This document shows, piece by piece, positions 43,107 through 51,382 of a stretch of 64,000 nt of DNA. The stretch's first letter is position 1. Each line of letters begins with the position of its first letter. Source of the DNA: Kineosporia mesophila (GTDB lineage Bacteria; Actinomycetota; Actinomycetes; Actinomycetales; Kineosporiaceae); contig NZ_JAJOMA010000027.1 of NCBI RefSeq assembly GCF_021129235.1, forward strand, positions 38,290 to 102,289, given 5' to 3'. A model generated the notes under the pieces. The model saw only the letters and a program-made list of their open reading frames with translations, was not told the origin of the DNA and ran no database searches. The position numbers and the translations under genes are program-made.

Positions 43107-44048
43107 CCGGAACCCGGCCCGGTCGACCGACACCGAGGTCGCCGACAGCACCACCGCACCGGTACCGGCCTCGCGGTCCAGCCCGAGCCAGCTCCGGAAC
43201 CCTCCGGTGCCGCCGTTGTGCCAGGTCACGGCCCGGCCCTTGTGCTCCTGGGTGAGCCAGGCGGCGCCGATCATCACGCCGCTGCTGCCGAAGCGGGCCA
43301 CCGGGTCGAGCGCCGAGTGCCCCACGGCCCGCTCGTCCAGCAGCGCCTTCGCCAGGTCGGCGAGGTCGCCCACGCTCGAGCGCACTCCCCCGGTCGGTGC
43401 CAGGGCCTCGCCGGTCCAGACCTGCCGGGGCCGCCCCCGCCGGTCACGCCCGGTCAGTGACATGGCCCGCAGGTCCACCGGCAGCGACGGCGCGTACCAG
43501 GACTTCAGCCCGAGCCGCCCGGCCAGGCGATCGGCCACCAGCTCCGGGTACGAGGTGCCCACGGCGCTCGCCAGCGCGTGGCCGAGCAGCTCGAAGGCGA
43601 AGTGGGAGTAGCGCGGCCGGGGCGGGCCCGGAATCGCCGACCGGGCCTGGGCCAGGAGCTCCTCCAGCGTGTCGCCGTACGGGTTCTCGCCCCGGACCCG
43701 GAATCTCAGCGCCCGTCGCACCGGCGACGGGACACTCGGCAGCCCGGAACGGTGCTGGCTGATCGCGCCCAGCTCGATCCTCGCCACCGGGCTGTCGTCC
43801 AGCGGCAGCAGCTCGCCGAGGCTCGTGTCGGCCCGCACCACCTGACGCTCGACCGCGTCGCGGTACAGCAGACCGGTGATTCCCTTGCTGATGGAGCCGA
43901 TCTCGAAGTCGGCCTCGGGCGCGCAGCCCCAGCCCGCCGTCACCACACCGCTGCGCGTCACGGTCGCCACCGCGGCCACCGGATGCCGCGCACCCAGCAG
44001 GCCCTGTGCCCTCTCGGCCAGAGCCGGGTCCCCCCAGAACGTGTTCAC
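43095..44048 (-). CDS. serine hydrolase of the beta-lactamase/penicillin-binding protein-like family
   Basis: A 317-residue class-C-beta-lactamase-fold hydrolase. It has the nucleophile motif SISK (in GSISKGITGL), the second motif YSH (RYSHFAFELLGHALA, replacing YxN) and HNGG (WHNGGTGGFRSW, replacing KTG). There is no signal peptide, so it is likely a cytoplasmic esterase/peptidase-like member rather than a secreted resistance enzyme. The GTG start overlaps the stop of the tiny HTH gene upstream (TAGTG), so the two are coupled. Confidence 0.85.
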   Translation of the reverse strand: MNTFWGDPALAERAQGLLGARHPVAAVATVTRSGVVTAGWGCAPEADFEIGSISKGITGLLYRDAVERQVVRADTSLGELLPLDDSPVARIELGAISQHRSGLPSVPSPVRRALRFRVRGENPYGDTLEELLAQARSAIPGPPRPRYSHFAFELLGHALASAVGTSYPELVADRLAGRLGLKSWYAPSLPVDLRAMSLTGRDRRGRPRQVWTGEALAPTGGVRSSVGDLADLAKALLDERAVGHSALDPVARFGSSGVMIGAAWLTQEHKGRAVTWHNGGTGGFRSWLGLDREAGTGAVVLSATSVSVDRAGFRLLP

Positions 44049-44281
44049 TAATGCGCCCCCAGCAGTCGGTCCCCACCGTACCGGCGGTGCACGGCCTGTT
44101 TGGTCACGCCGAGGGCCTGCGCGATCTGGGACCAGGTCACCCCGTCGAGGCGGGCGCGGCCCACCAGCGTGGCCTGACGCTGCTCCAGGCCCCGGGCCAG
44201 TTCGGCCGTGGCGGTCAGGGCGCTGAGCGGGTCGGGGGCCTGGGCGTCACGCGCCAGGTCGACGAGATGGGCACTGTCCAT
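44048..44281 (-). CDS. small HTH protein coupled to the serine hydrolase
   Basis: A 77-residue protein: an N-terminal helix (DPLSALTATAELARGLEQRQ) followed by a helix-turn-helix (GVTWSQIAQALGVTKQAVHR, RYGG), like the HTH of sigma-factor or helix-turn-helix domain 29-type proteins. It shares one base with the start of the serine hydrolase. This pairing of a tiny HTH protein with a hydrolase is common in actinomycete genomes; the HTH may control its own operon. The family is not named with certainty. Confidence 0.78.
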   Translation of the reverse strand: MDSAHLVDLARDAQAPDPLSALTATAELARGLEQRQATLVGRARLDGVTWSQIAQALGVTKQAVHRRYGGDRLLGAH

Positions 44282-44420
44282 CGGTCAATGCTTGTTGACC
44301 CCTCCACCTCTGTCAACGCGAATTGACACCCCTGGGGCGGTTGGGCGCGATGAGGCAATTGGGACTCTCGATGGCGCGACGGCCGTGAGAACTCCGGGGG
44401 CCGGGCGCTACCGTGACGCG

Positions 44421-44876
44421 GTGAGTTCCCCGCCCGCGCGACGCGTCACCGAGTCGGTCCTGGGGGCCTGGCTGATCAAGGGCAATGCCGACGCCGGCGC
44501 GCTGGACGACCGGTTCCGCGCCGACCCCCACGTCACCCGCTGGTGCGTGCAGCGCAACTACCGGTCGGACCTGATGCGGGAGAAGCATCCGGTGGTGTTC
44601 TGGGCCAGTGGCAGCCGCTCCCGGGGCACCCCGTACGGCGTCTGGGGCCTGGGCCACCTCACCGGGCCCGTGTTCCGGGACGAGCAGGAACGCTGGTCCG
44701 TACCGCTGGACCTGGAGATCCTGCCCCCACGACAACGCCTGTCCCGGGAACGCTTCCGCGCGCACCCGCTCCTGGCCGGGGCCGAGGTTCTCCGCCAGCC
44801 CCAGGCCGGCAATCCGTCCTTCCTGACACCCTCCCAGTTCCGCGCGCTGCAAGCCCTCCTGGAAGACTTGGCCTGA
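44421..44876 (+). CDS. EVE-domain (PUA-like) protein
   Basis: A 151-residue protein fitting the EVE fold: NYRSDLMREKHPVVFWASGS, a GxWGLGHLTGPVF strand, WSVPLDLEILPPRQRLSRER, and AGAEVLRQPQAGNPSFLTPS then QFRAL. EVE domains bind modified nucleobases in nucleic acids, and stand-alone ones occur near defence or RNA-modification genes; no such partner is seen here. The GTG at 44421 is preferred to longer upstream starts that overlap the promoter region of the divergent HTH gene. The stop codon TGA lies inside a half copy of the dispersed palindromic element. Confidence 0.72.
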   Translation: MSSPPARRVTESVLGAWLIKGNADAGALDDRFRADPHVTRWCVQRNYRSDLMREKHPVVFWASGSRSRGTPYGVWGLGHLTGPVFRDEQERWSVPLDLEILPPRQRLSRERFRAHPLLAGAEVLRQPQAGNPSFLTPSQFRALQALLEDLA

Positions 44877-44884
44877 TCACGAAC
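44856..44884. repeat. dispersed palindromic element, copy 8 (right half, provides a stop codon)
   Basis: CTCCTGGAAGACTTGGCCTG then ATCACGAA matches the right arm of the family. The cTGAtcacg segment supplies the termination codon of the EVE-domain gene (44874-44876). No left arm is recognisable nearby. Confidence 0.6.
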
Positions 44885-44905
44885 GAAGGGATGGGCGTTC
44901 GCCCG

Positions 44906-45037
44906 ATGTCCAGCCCCGTCCTGCAGCCCCTGCGCCATCGCGCCTTCCGGCGTCTGCCCGGGGGTTTCACGATCGCGGCGCTGCCCGTGCCGGCCGTCGG
45001 GCCCGGCTGGCGCCGGACCCCGGCGTGCGCTCGCTGA
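44906..45037 (+). pseudogene. MFS transporter N-terminal remnant
   Basis: An ATG frame of 43 residues begins MSSPVLQPLRHRAFRRLPGG then FTIAALPVPAVGPG. This is like the first helix region of DHA3-type MFS exporters (LRHRAFRRL...AxxISxLG), and then stops. There are no further MFS helices. It directly follows repeat copy 8. Confidence 0.4.
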
Positions 45038-45044
45038 CCACCCC

Positions 45045-46292
45045 TCAGAACAGGGTGTGCACCAGGTCCACCACGCGCTCGTCCTCGTCGATCACCGGGA
45101 TCACGCGCCACTTGTCGAGCGTGGTGCACGGGTGCGAAATACCCACGTGCACCAGGTCGCCCGGCCCGAGGTCGGATCCGGCCGGCAGGGACAGGAAGGC
45201 GTGCTGGTCGTTGAGCGCCGTGACGGTCAGGCCCCCGGCCGCCACCCGGCGCCCGTCGCGGTGCAGCACCTCACGCGGGATCGGCAGCCCCTCGTCGAAC
45301 CCGGCGTCACGGCGACCGAGCAGCAGCAGGGCCAGTTCCGGCTCCGGGCGCGAGAGCACCGGCACCCATAGCGACAGGGCCGGGCGCAGCGCCGGGCCGT
45401 CGGCCCCGCGGTCGTGCGGGGTCACCGAGGCGTAGTAGCCGTCGTCGTGCACGGCGTAGGCACCGCTGCGCAGCACCACCACCGGATCACCGGCCCCCAC
45501 CGAGCCCTTCAGGGTCGCCGCCACCACGTCCGGGAAGGCACTGCCCCCGGCCGTCACCACGTAACCGTCCGGCAGGAGCCCCTTCCCGTACAGCGTGGCC
45601 CCCAGCGACGCCAGCTCGTGCGCCCACTGCGCGACCCGCGCGTTCTCCTCCGGCAGCCCGTGATGGCCCAGCGTGCCCTCGTAACCGCTGACGCCGGCCA
45701 CGCGCAGCTGAGGCCGCTGATGAGCCACCCGCGCCACCTCCAGCGCCACCGCGATCGACCGGGCCCCGGTGCGCCCACCCGGATGACCCAGCTCCACGAG
45801 GACATTCACCGAACCACCGGAGCGCGCCAGCTCGTCCGCCAGGAAAGTGACCCCGTCGACGGAGTCGACGTTCACCCACACCTGCGCATCCACCACCCCG
45901 GCGAGCCAGGCGATCGAGGCCCGGTCGGCCAGCTGGTTCGCCACGATGAACCGGCGCACCCCGTGCGCGTGATAGGCCTGCAACTGCGCCACACTCGCGA
46001 CCGTGATCGCCCACGCCCCGGCCTCCAGCTGCTGGTGCGCGATCTCGGGCGACATGTAGGTCTTGCCGTGCGGGGCCAGCTCGACGCCCTGCGCCGCACA
46101 CCAGGTCGCCATCGCCGCGATGTTGCCCGCCAGGGCCGCCCGATCCAGCACCGCCAGCGGGAAACTGAAATCACCGCCGTGCAGGGGAATCGGCGCCGCC
46201 CGCAGCGAGCGCGCGCTGACCTCGCCCCGCGCGGCCAGAGGCCCCCAGCCCTTCTCCGTCGGCGCGACCGGAAGATCTTCCAGAGTGCTCAC
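45045..46292 (-). CDS. DSD1-like D-amino-acid dehydratase/aldolase (alanine-racemase-fold PLP enzyme)
   Basis: A 415-residue fold-type III PLP enzyme. The PLP lysine is in APHGKTYMSPEIAHQQLEAG. The barrel continues with RFIVANQLADRASIAWLAGV, NVLVELGHPGGRTGAR and GVSGYEGTLGHHGL. The C-terminal beta domain carries the zinc/metal His and Cys of D-serine dehydratase-like proteins (NDQHAFLSLP, GISHPCTTLDKW). This family converts D-serine or D-threonine-type amino acids to oxo acids plus ammonia, or splits beta-hydroxy-D-amino acids. The start GTG 46292 overlaps the D-aminoacylase stop (GTGA), so deacylation and breakdown of D-amino acids are coupled. Confidence 0.88.
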   Translation of the reverse strand: MSTLEDLPVAPTEKGWGPLAARGEVSARSLRAAPIPLHGGDFSFPLAVLDRAALAGNIAAMATWCAAQGVELAPHGKTYMSPEIAHQQLEAGAWAITVASVAQLQAYHAHGVRRFIVANQLADRASIAWLAGVVDAQVWVNVDSVDGVTFLADELARSGGSVNVLVELGHPGGRTGARSIAVALEVARVAHQRPQLRVAGVSGYEGTLGHHGLPEENARVAQWAHELASLGATLYGKGLLPDGYVVTAGGSAFPDVVAATLKGSVGAGDPVVVLRSGAYAVHDDGYYASVTPHDRGADGPALRPALSLWVPVLSRPEPELALLLLGRRDAGFDEGLPIPREVLHRDGRRVAAGGLTVTALNDQHAFLSLPAGSDLGPGDLVHVGISHPCTTLDKWRVIPVIDEDERVVDLVHTLF

Positions 46293-47851
46293 CGCCTGAT
46301 CTCCCCTCGCCGCAGGGCCCGGCCGCACGTCGCGCCCGTGAGTTGCCCGTTCTCCAGCACGATCTCGCCGTTCACCAGCACCGTGTCGACACCCTCGGCC
46401 AGGTTCAGCGGCTGCTCGTAGGTCGCGGTGTCGGCCAGCGCGGGCACATCGAGCACCGCGATGTCGGCCGCGTAGCCCTCCCGGATCTGCCCGCGCCCGG
46501 CCAGGCCGAAACGCTCGCAGGCGCGGGCCGACAGGTGCACGGCGGCCTGGCCCCAGGTCCAGTCGCCCAGGTCCCGGGTGTGGCGGGCCAGCATCCGGGC
46601 GAACGCCCCGCGCCCGCGCGGGTGCGGGTGGCCGCCGATCAGGATGCCGTCGGAACTGCCCATCTGCTCGGGCTGTCTCAGCAGGGTACGGATGTCGTCG
46701 AGGGTGTTCGCGGCGGGCTGGCGCACCACGCAGCCGACGGCCAGGTCGCAGGCGAGCACGAGTTCGCAGACCAGGTCGCCGGCCTCCAGGCCGGCCCGGT
46801 CGGCCGCCTCGGTCAGGGAAAGTCCTTCGGCCCAGTGCCATGGCGGGGCGGGCACGTGCGAGAGGGTGACGCGGGGGAAGAGGTCGCCCAGGCCGGGGAA
46901 CCAGTCGGTGCGCAGCTGCTCGCGCACGGCGGGCGAGCGCAGCCGGGCCAGGGTCTGTGAGGGGGCGGCGTCCTGCAGGGAACGGGGCAGGGCCAGCATC
47001 GCCAGGATGGTGTTACCGCGGCGGTAGGGGTAGGTGTCGTAGGTCAGGTCGACACCCAGGTCGTGGGCCCGGGCGACCTCGGGCAGCAGCAGCGAGGCCG
47101 GCCCGTGGAAGTGCGAGACGTGCGAGCGGACCCCGGACTGCGCGCCGATCGCGAGGAACTCGGCCATCCCGGCCGGGGCGTCCTGCTCGTAGCCGCGGAT
47201 GTGCGAGACGTGCACCCCGCCGGCTTCGCGCACCACCTGGCCCAACCGCACGAGCTCGGGGATCCCGGCCAGGCCGCCGGGCACGTACTCCAGGCCGGTG
47301 GACAGTCCCACGGCCCCCGCCGCCAGCCCGCTCTCCAGGAGAGCGACCTCGCGAGCGAGGTCCTCGTCCTCCATTCCGGGCCGGCCCGCACCGAAACCCC
47401 GCACCGATGCCCGCAGGGTGCCGCCGGGCACCAGGTAGGCCACGTTCAGCGCGCCGCGCCGGTCGTAGTGATCCAGCAGCTCCGCCACCGTGAACCCGCG
47501 CGCGAACGGCCCGTTGACCGCCGCGAAGTACCGGGAGGTCTCGGTCGCCACCAGACCGGCCGTCGGGGCCATCGAGACGCCGTCCTGCCCGACGATCACC
47601 GTGGTCACCCCCTGCCGCAGGCAGGCGAGCTCCAGTTCGGGCGTGCCGATGAGCGTCTCGGCGTGCGAGTGCGCGTCCACCAGACCCGGCAGCAGCAGGC
47701 GACCACGGACGTCCACAACTCGCCGGGCCTCGACCGGGCCTGCTGACCCGACCGACACGATCTGGCCGTCGAGCACCCCGACGTCCGCCCTCCGGGGCTC
47801 GGCCCCGGTACCGTCGGCGATCCGACCACCGGTGAGCAGCACGTCCAGCAC
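46289..47851 (-). CDS. N-acyl-D-amino-acid deacylase (D-aminoacylase) family amidohydrolase
   Basis: A 520-residue amidohydrolase. The N-terminal strand domain leads into LLLPGLVDAHSHAET (metal-binding HxH). SHIRGYEQDAPAGMAEFL and SHVSHFHGP contain further ligands, GSSDGILIGGHPHPRGRGAF holds the catalytic Asp, and the C-terminal part ends with LNLAEGVDTVLVNGEIVLEN. It releases free D-amino acids from N-acyl forms, feeding the downstream PLP enzyme. The C-terminal domain returns to the small beta sandwich, as in D-aminoacylases. Divergent from the FAD oxidase gene across 46 bp. Confidence 0.9.
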   Translation of the reverse strand: MLDVLLTGGRIADGTGAEPRRADVGVLDGQIVSVGSAGPVEARRVVDVRGRLLLPGLVDAHSHAETLIGTPELELACLRQGVTTVIVGQDGVSMAPTAGLVATETSRYFAAVNGPFARGFTVAELLDHYDRRGALNVAYLVPGGTLRASVRGFGAGRPGMEDEDLAREVALLESGLAAGAVGLSTGLEYVPGGLAGIPELVRLGQVVREAGGVHVSHIRGYEQDAPAGMAEFLAIGAQSGVRSHVSHFHGPASLLLPEVARAHDLGVDLTYDTYPYRRGNTILAMLALPRSLQDAAPSQTLARLRSPAVREQLRTDWFPGLGDLFPRVTLSHVPAPPWHWAEGLSLTEAADRAGLEAGDLVCELVLACDLAVGCVVRQPAANTLDDIRTLLRQPEQMGSSDGILIGGHPHPRGRGAFARMLARHTRDLGDWTWGQAAVHLSARACERFGLAGRGQIREGYAADIAVLDVPALADTATYEQPLNLAEGVDTVLVNGEIVLENGQLTGATCGRALRRGEIRR

Positions 47852-47897
47852 AGGCCGCAGTCAAGCACACGGCCTACCGACCGGTCATGATGGTGCG

Positions 47898-48941
47898 ATG
47901 TCGATTGCCGTGATCGGTGCCGGAGTGGTCGGGCTGGCCACCACCAGCGAACTCCTGGCGCGCGGGATGGATGTCACCTGTTTCGAGCGCGGTGCCCCGA
48001 TGGGCGAGCGCTCGGTGGGCGAGTCGCGCATCTTCCGCTACGCCCACCAGGTGCCCGACCTGGTCGAGGCCGCCCGGCACGCCCGCCTGCTCTTCGGCGA
48101 CTGGGAGAAAGCCGCCGGTCAGGATCTCATCGAGGCGGTCGGGACGGTGGTCAGCGGCGACGACGTGCACGGGTGGGCCGACGCGATGACCGAGGCCGGG
48201 GCCGAGCACTTCCTGGTCGGGCCCGGCTCCGCGCAGCTGCGCCTGCCGACGTCCATCACCGCGCAGCACTCGCTGATCGACCCGGCCGGCGGCGTGATCC
48301 GGGTGGACCGGATCCGCGAACTGCTCACCGACCGGTGCCGGGATGCGATCCGGAGCGAGCACGTCCACGGCCTGGAGGCCGGGCCCGAGGGTGTCACGGT
48401 TCACACCAGCCATTCCAGCCATCGCTACGACCAGGTGGTGCTGGCCGCCGGCGCCGCGACCGGACCGCTCGCCGCCCAGGTGGGCCTCTACACGCCCCTC
48501 GCACTGCACCATCACGCGCGTTTCACGTTCCCCCTGCGCGCCACGGCCCCCATCGGGCCACCGGCCTGGATCACCACCTCCGCCTCCGGTCTTCCCACCT
48601 ACCAGCACTCCAGCACCCCGGGCCACTGGGCGGTGGGGCTCGAACTGGGCCCGGAGGCGATCGGGTGGACCGTCGGGCGGGACGCGGCGCTGGCCGCGCT
48701 GGAGGCCGCGACGCTCGACTACGTGCGCGCCGAACTGGAACTCGTCGAGCCGCGCATCGTGGACCGGGTGTACTGCACGCCCTACGACGGGCTCGCCGAC
48801 GGCATCCACTACCGGCGCCGGGGCGGGGTTCTCGCGGTGTACGGGGAGAACCTGATGAAGTTCGCCCCGCTGATCGGCCGGGACTGCGCCGACGCGGTGA
48901 TCAATGTGTCGATTCCGTCATCCCTTGGCCACGCGCAGTAA
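47898..48941 (+). CDS. FAD-dependent oxidoreductase, DAO/monomeric sarcosine oxidase type
   Basis: A 347-residue flavoprotein. The Rossmann dinucleotide motif is IAVIGAGVVGLATTSELLAR at the very N-terminus. GESRIFRYAHQVPDLVEAAR is typical of sarcosine/N-methyl amino acid oxidases, and GGVIRVDRI plus YDQVVLAAGA are further family blocks. The late GENLMKFAPLIGR region matches where this family binds flavin covalently through Cys; here the aligned residue appears to be Leu/Met, so covalent attachment is doubtful. Because it is divergent from D-aminoacylase, it may oxidise a D- or N-methyl amino acid. ATG at 47898. Confidence 0.85.
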   Translation: MSIAVIGAGVVGLATTSELLARGMDVTCFERGAPMGERSVGESRIFRYAHQVPDLVEAARHARLLFGDWEKAAGQDLIEAVGTVVSGDDVHGWADAMTEAGAEHFLVGPGSAQLRLPTSITAQHSLIDPAGGVIRVDRIRELLTDRCRDAIRSEHVHGLEAGPEGVTVHTSHSSHRYDQVVLAAGAATGPLAAQVGLYTPLALHHHARFTFPLRATAPIGPPAWITTSASGLPTYQHSSTPGHWAVGLELGPEAIGWTVGRDAALAALEAATLDYVRAELELVEPRIVDRVYCTPYDGLADGIHYRRRGGVLAVYGENLMKFAPLIGRDCADAVINVSIPSSLGHAQ

Positions 48942-48952
48942 TATCTCGCGTC

Positions 48953-49330
48953 ATGAGCCAAGTCCTGCCGCCGATCGTCACCCAGTGGCTGGAGCGGATC
49001 AGCAATCGCGATGCGATCGGTGCCGCCGACTGCTTCACCCACGACGCCGTCTACTACTTCGCGATGCCGCATCCGCCGGTGCAGGGGCGTGACCACATCC
49101 GGGGCATGTTCTCCGGCCAGGCCACCATGTACAAGCGCATCAGCTGGGAGGTCACCGAGTCCGCGGTGGACGGCGACCGGGTCTGGATGGAGCGCCTCGA
49201 CCGGTTCTTCACCCACGACGACCGGGAGATCTTCATCGAGTGCGTCGGGGTGGTCGAGCTCGAGGACGGGCTGATCAGCGAGGTGCGCGACTACGTGGAC
49301 CTGCACACCTGGGAGGAACGCAACAAGTAA
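48953..49330 (+). CDS. NTF2-like (SnoaL/limonene-epoxide-hydrolase type) protein
   Basis: A 125-residue cone-shaped fold protein. It has VTQWLERISNRDAIGAADCF, THDAVYYFAMPHPPVQGRDH, WMERLDRFFTHDDREIFIEC and VVELEDGLISEVRDYVDLHT, matching the limonene-1,2-epoxide hydrolase/SnoaL2 pattern with its DRF and D-Y-x-D segments. It starts 11 bp after the FAD oxidase stop, so it is probably co-transcribed. Could be a hydrolase or a binding protein; the substrate is unknown. Confidence 0.8.
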   Translation: MSQVLPPIVTQWLERISNRDAIGAADCFTHDAVYYFAMPHPPVQGRDHIRGMFSGQATMYKRISWEVTESAVDGDRVWMERLDRFFTHDDREIFIECVGVVELEDGLISEVRDYVDLHTWEERNK

Positions 49331-49339
49331 GGACGCACG

Positions 49340-49867
49340 TCACGACGGTTCGGTGGACAGGAACCGGGTCGGCACCCGGTCGGTGAGCCAGACACCGTTG
49401 GCCGCGCGGAAGTAGGGGTGACCGCTCCGGTGGGCCGCCCGGGCGAGCACCCGCAGGACCACCGGGCGGCCCCGGCGCGCGCCCACCGTGCGGGCGGTCT
49501 GCTCGTCGGCCGACAGGTGCACCAGCCGGCGGCCCATCGGCAGCAGTCCCCCGGCGGCGATCGCGGCGATCGCGCCGGGGTGGGTGCCGTGGAACAGGAT
49601 CTCCGGCGGTGCCAGGGGCTCGAGCCCCAGCTCCACGTCGATCGAGTGCCCCTGGGCCGCCCGGATCCGGCCGCCCTCCAGCTGGAAACGCTGTTTGTCC
49701 GAGGCGGCGACCAGCGCCTCCAGGTCGGGCCGGGTCAGCGCCCGCCCGTGCGCGGCCAGTGCCTGCAGCAGCTCTCCGGCGTCGGCCCAGCCCGCCGCGT
49801 CCAGGTGCAGCCCGATGGCCTCCGGATGGTGACGCAACACGTAACTGAGGAAGCGGCTGTGGTTCAT
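49340..49867 (-). CDS. kptA: RNA 2'-phosphotransferase Tpt1/KptA family
   Basis: A 175-residue protein with the N-terminal winged helix (SRFLSYVLRHHPEAIGLHLD, AGWADAGELLQAL, DKQRFQLEGGRIRAAQGHS) and the C-terminal ADP-ribosyltransferase-like lobe. The conserved tetrad is visible: Arg in LSYVLRHHP, His in FHGTHPGAIAAI, Arg in LLPMGRRLVHLSAD, and Arg in VPTRFLS. KptA moves a 2'-phosphate from RNA to NAD+. In bacteria, which lack the tRNA-splicing ligase that makes such ends, its natural target is unclear. The ATG at 49867 overlaps the stop of the LysR gene (ATGA), so it is coupled to LysR. Confidence 0.92.
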   Translation of the reverse strand: MNHSRFLSYVLRHHPEAIGLHLDAAGWADAGELLQALAAHGRALTRPDLEALVAASDKQRFQLEGGRIRAAQGHSIDVELGLEPLAPPEILFHGTHPGAIAAIAAGGLLPMGRRLVHLSADEQTARTVGARRGRPVVLRVLARAAHRSGHPYFRAANGVWLTDRVPTRFLSTEPS

Positions 49868-50703
49868 CCGGTCACCAGGTGCTCGACGATGTCGGCGGAC
49901 AGGTCGTCCCGCTCCGGACGCCACGCCGCCCAGTACGGCACCTGCGGCAGGTCGCGGACGGGGACGGCGGCCACACCCTCGGGCGGCAGCACACAGCCGT
50001 TCACCACCGCGGCCCCCAGCCCCAGGGCCACGAAGTGCGTCATCAGGTCCCAGCCGTCGACCTCCGCGGCCACGGTGACGTCGACCCCGGCGTCGAGCAG
50101 GGCCCGGTCCAGACGCCGGCGGTGCGGTCGCTCGGCCGGCGGCAGCACCAGGGGCTGGGCCGTCAGGTCGCTCATCGCAACCCTTTTCCGGCCCGCCAGG
50201 CGATGACCGGCCGGCACCAGGAGAACCTGCGGATAGCGCGCGATCTCGCTCCAGGCGAAGCCGCCCGGCGGCGGGTCCCCGGCGAACACGCCCACATCCG
50301 CCCGGCCGGAGCGTACGTCACGCAGGCTGCCCTCCCGGTTCTGTGTGCGCACCTGCAGGGCCCGGTGGCTGCCCACGATGCGGCGCAGGCCCGGGCCGAT
50401 CACCCAGCGGAACGCGCCCTGCCCGGCCGCGATCGTCACCGAGGTCGGCCGGCCTTGCTGCTCGGCGACGAAATCGTTCATGCGGCGGGTGTTCTCGGCG
50501 GCGAAGCGGGCCAGGTTCAGGCCGGCCGGGGTCAGGCGCAGCCCCCGCCCCTCGCGCTCGTACAGCTCCACGCCGAGCGTGCGCCCGAGTTTGCGGATCT
50601 TGGCGTGCAGCGACGGCTGGGCGATGTGCAGCTCCGCGGCCGCGGCGGTGAGGTTGAGGTGGCGGGCGAACACCGCGAAGGCGCGTAGCCCGTCCGAGTC
50701 CAT
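49864..50703 (-). CDS. LysR-family transcriptional regulator
   Basis: A 279-residue regulator. HTH: MDSDGLRAFAVFARHLNLTA, AAAELHIAQPSLHAKIRKLG, VELYEREGRGLRLTPAG. The effector domain is a periplasmic-binding-like fold (VRSGRADVGVFAGDPPPGGF, YPQVLLVPAGHRLAGRKRVA). It is slightly short for the family (typically ~300). It is co-transcribed with kptA by ATGA overlap and divergent from the HAD-like gene across 81 bp, which it may regulate. An upstream in-frame extension lacks conserved sequence, so ATG 50703 is used. Confidence 0.9.
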   Translation of the reverse strand: MDSDGLRAFAVFARHLNLTAAAAELHIAQPSLHAKIRKLGRTLGVELYEREGRGLRLTPAGLNLARFAAENTRRMNDFVAEQQGRPTSVTIAAGQGAFRWVIGPGLRRIVGSHRALQVRTQNREGSLRDVRSGRADVGVFAGDPPPGGFAWSEIARYPQVLLVPAGHRLAGRKRVAMSDLTAQPLVLPPAERPHRRRLDRALLDAGVDVTVAAEVDGWDLMTHFVALGLGAAVVNGCVLPPEGVAAVPVRDLPQVPYWAAWRPERDDLSADIVEHLVTG

Positions 50704-50784
50704 GCTTTGACTATAGCCTGCGCCTATTTCCGGGCCGTGGATGAATAGTTCCGCCCTAGCCCCGCATCGTCCAGGCTGGGGATC

Positions 50785-51303
50785 ATGAAACCAGAACCGC
50801 AGCCCCGGCTCGGCATCGACATCGGCCGGGTCATCATCGACGGATCCGCCCATCCCGACGGCGGTGACACGGCCTTCTTCAGCGGGAACGAGTCGGTCAT
50901 GCTCGCCACCCCCGAGATGGCCGGAGCCTTCGCCGCGATCGCCCGCCTGACCGAGCTTTTCGAGGGACGGGCCTGGCTCGTCTCCAAGTGCGGCGAGCGC
51001 GTGCAGCAACGCAGCCGGCGCTGGCTCGCCGCCCACGACTTCCACGCCCTCACCGGCATCCCGCCCGAGCACCTGCGGTTCTGCCGGGAACGCCGCGACA
51101 AGCGACTCCACTGCCTCGAACTGGGCCTGACCCACTTCGTCGACGACCGACCCGACGTGCACGCCGCCATCGCCGACGTCGTGCCCCACCGCTACCTCTT
51201 CGGCCCCCAGGGCCCTCGCGTCTCCAGCGACGCGACCCGGGTGGCGGACTGGACCGAGACCGAGGCCGGCATCACCCGGCAACTACGGGGAAGGTCTGCC
51301 TGA
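50785..51303 (+). CDS. HAD-like hydrolase family protein
   Basis: A 172-residue protein. The N-terminal motif GIDIGRVIIDG corresponds to HAD motif I (DxGxVI), though the second catalytic Asp is replaced by Gly. FVDDRPDVHAAIADV corresponds to motif IV (DD), and LVSKCGERVQQRS to motif II. A motif III Lys is likely in RRDKRLHCLELG. The missing second Asp makes phosphatase activity uncertain. The stop codon TGA (51301-51303) is supplied by the right arm of a dispersed palindromic element, giving an altered C-terminus RGRSA. Divergent from LysR. Confidence 0.68.
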   Translation: MKPEPQPRLGIDIGRVIIDGSAHPDGGDTAFFSGNESVMLATPEMAGAFAAIARLTELFEGRAWLVSKCGERVQQRSRRWLAAHDFHALTGIPPEHLRFCRERRDKRLHCLELGLTHFVDDRPDVHAAIADVVPHRYLFGPQGPRVSSDATRVADWTETEAGITRQLRGRSA

Positions 51304-51359
51304 TCACCACAAATCCCCTTGGCCGTGATCATGCAAAACCTCCCCGGAGTTCTAGAACT
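51287..51359. repeat. dispersed palindromic element, copy 9 (arms in inverted order)
   Basis: A right-arm half (GGGGAAGGTCTGCCTGATCA, 51287-51306) precedes a left-arm half (CGTGATCATGCAAAACCTCC then CCGGAGTTCTAGAACT, 51324-51359), so the arms point away from each other. The first half donates the stop codon of the HAD-like gene; the second lies 24 bp before the next start codon. Confidence 0.88.
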
Positions 51360-51382
51360 GTTCGTGGCGTACCGTCCACCTC

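Noticed and set aside
44208..44420. Upstream extension of the EVE-domain gene
   Set aside because: It overlaps the divergent small HTH gene and its promoter and has no conserved sequence.
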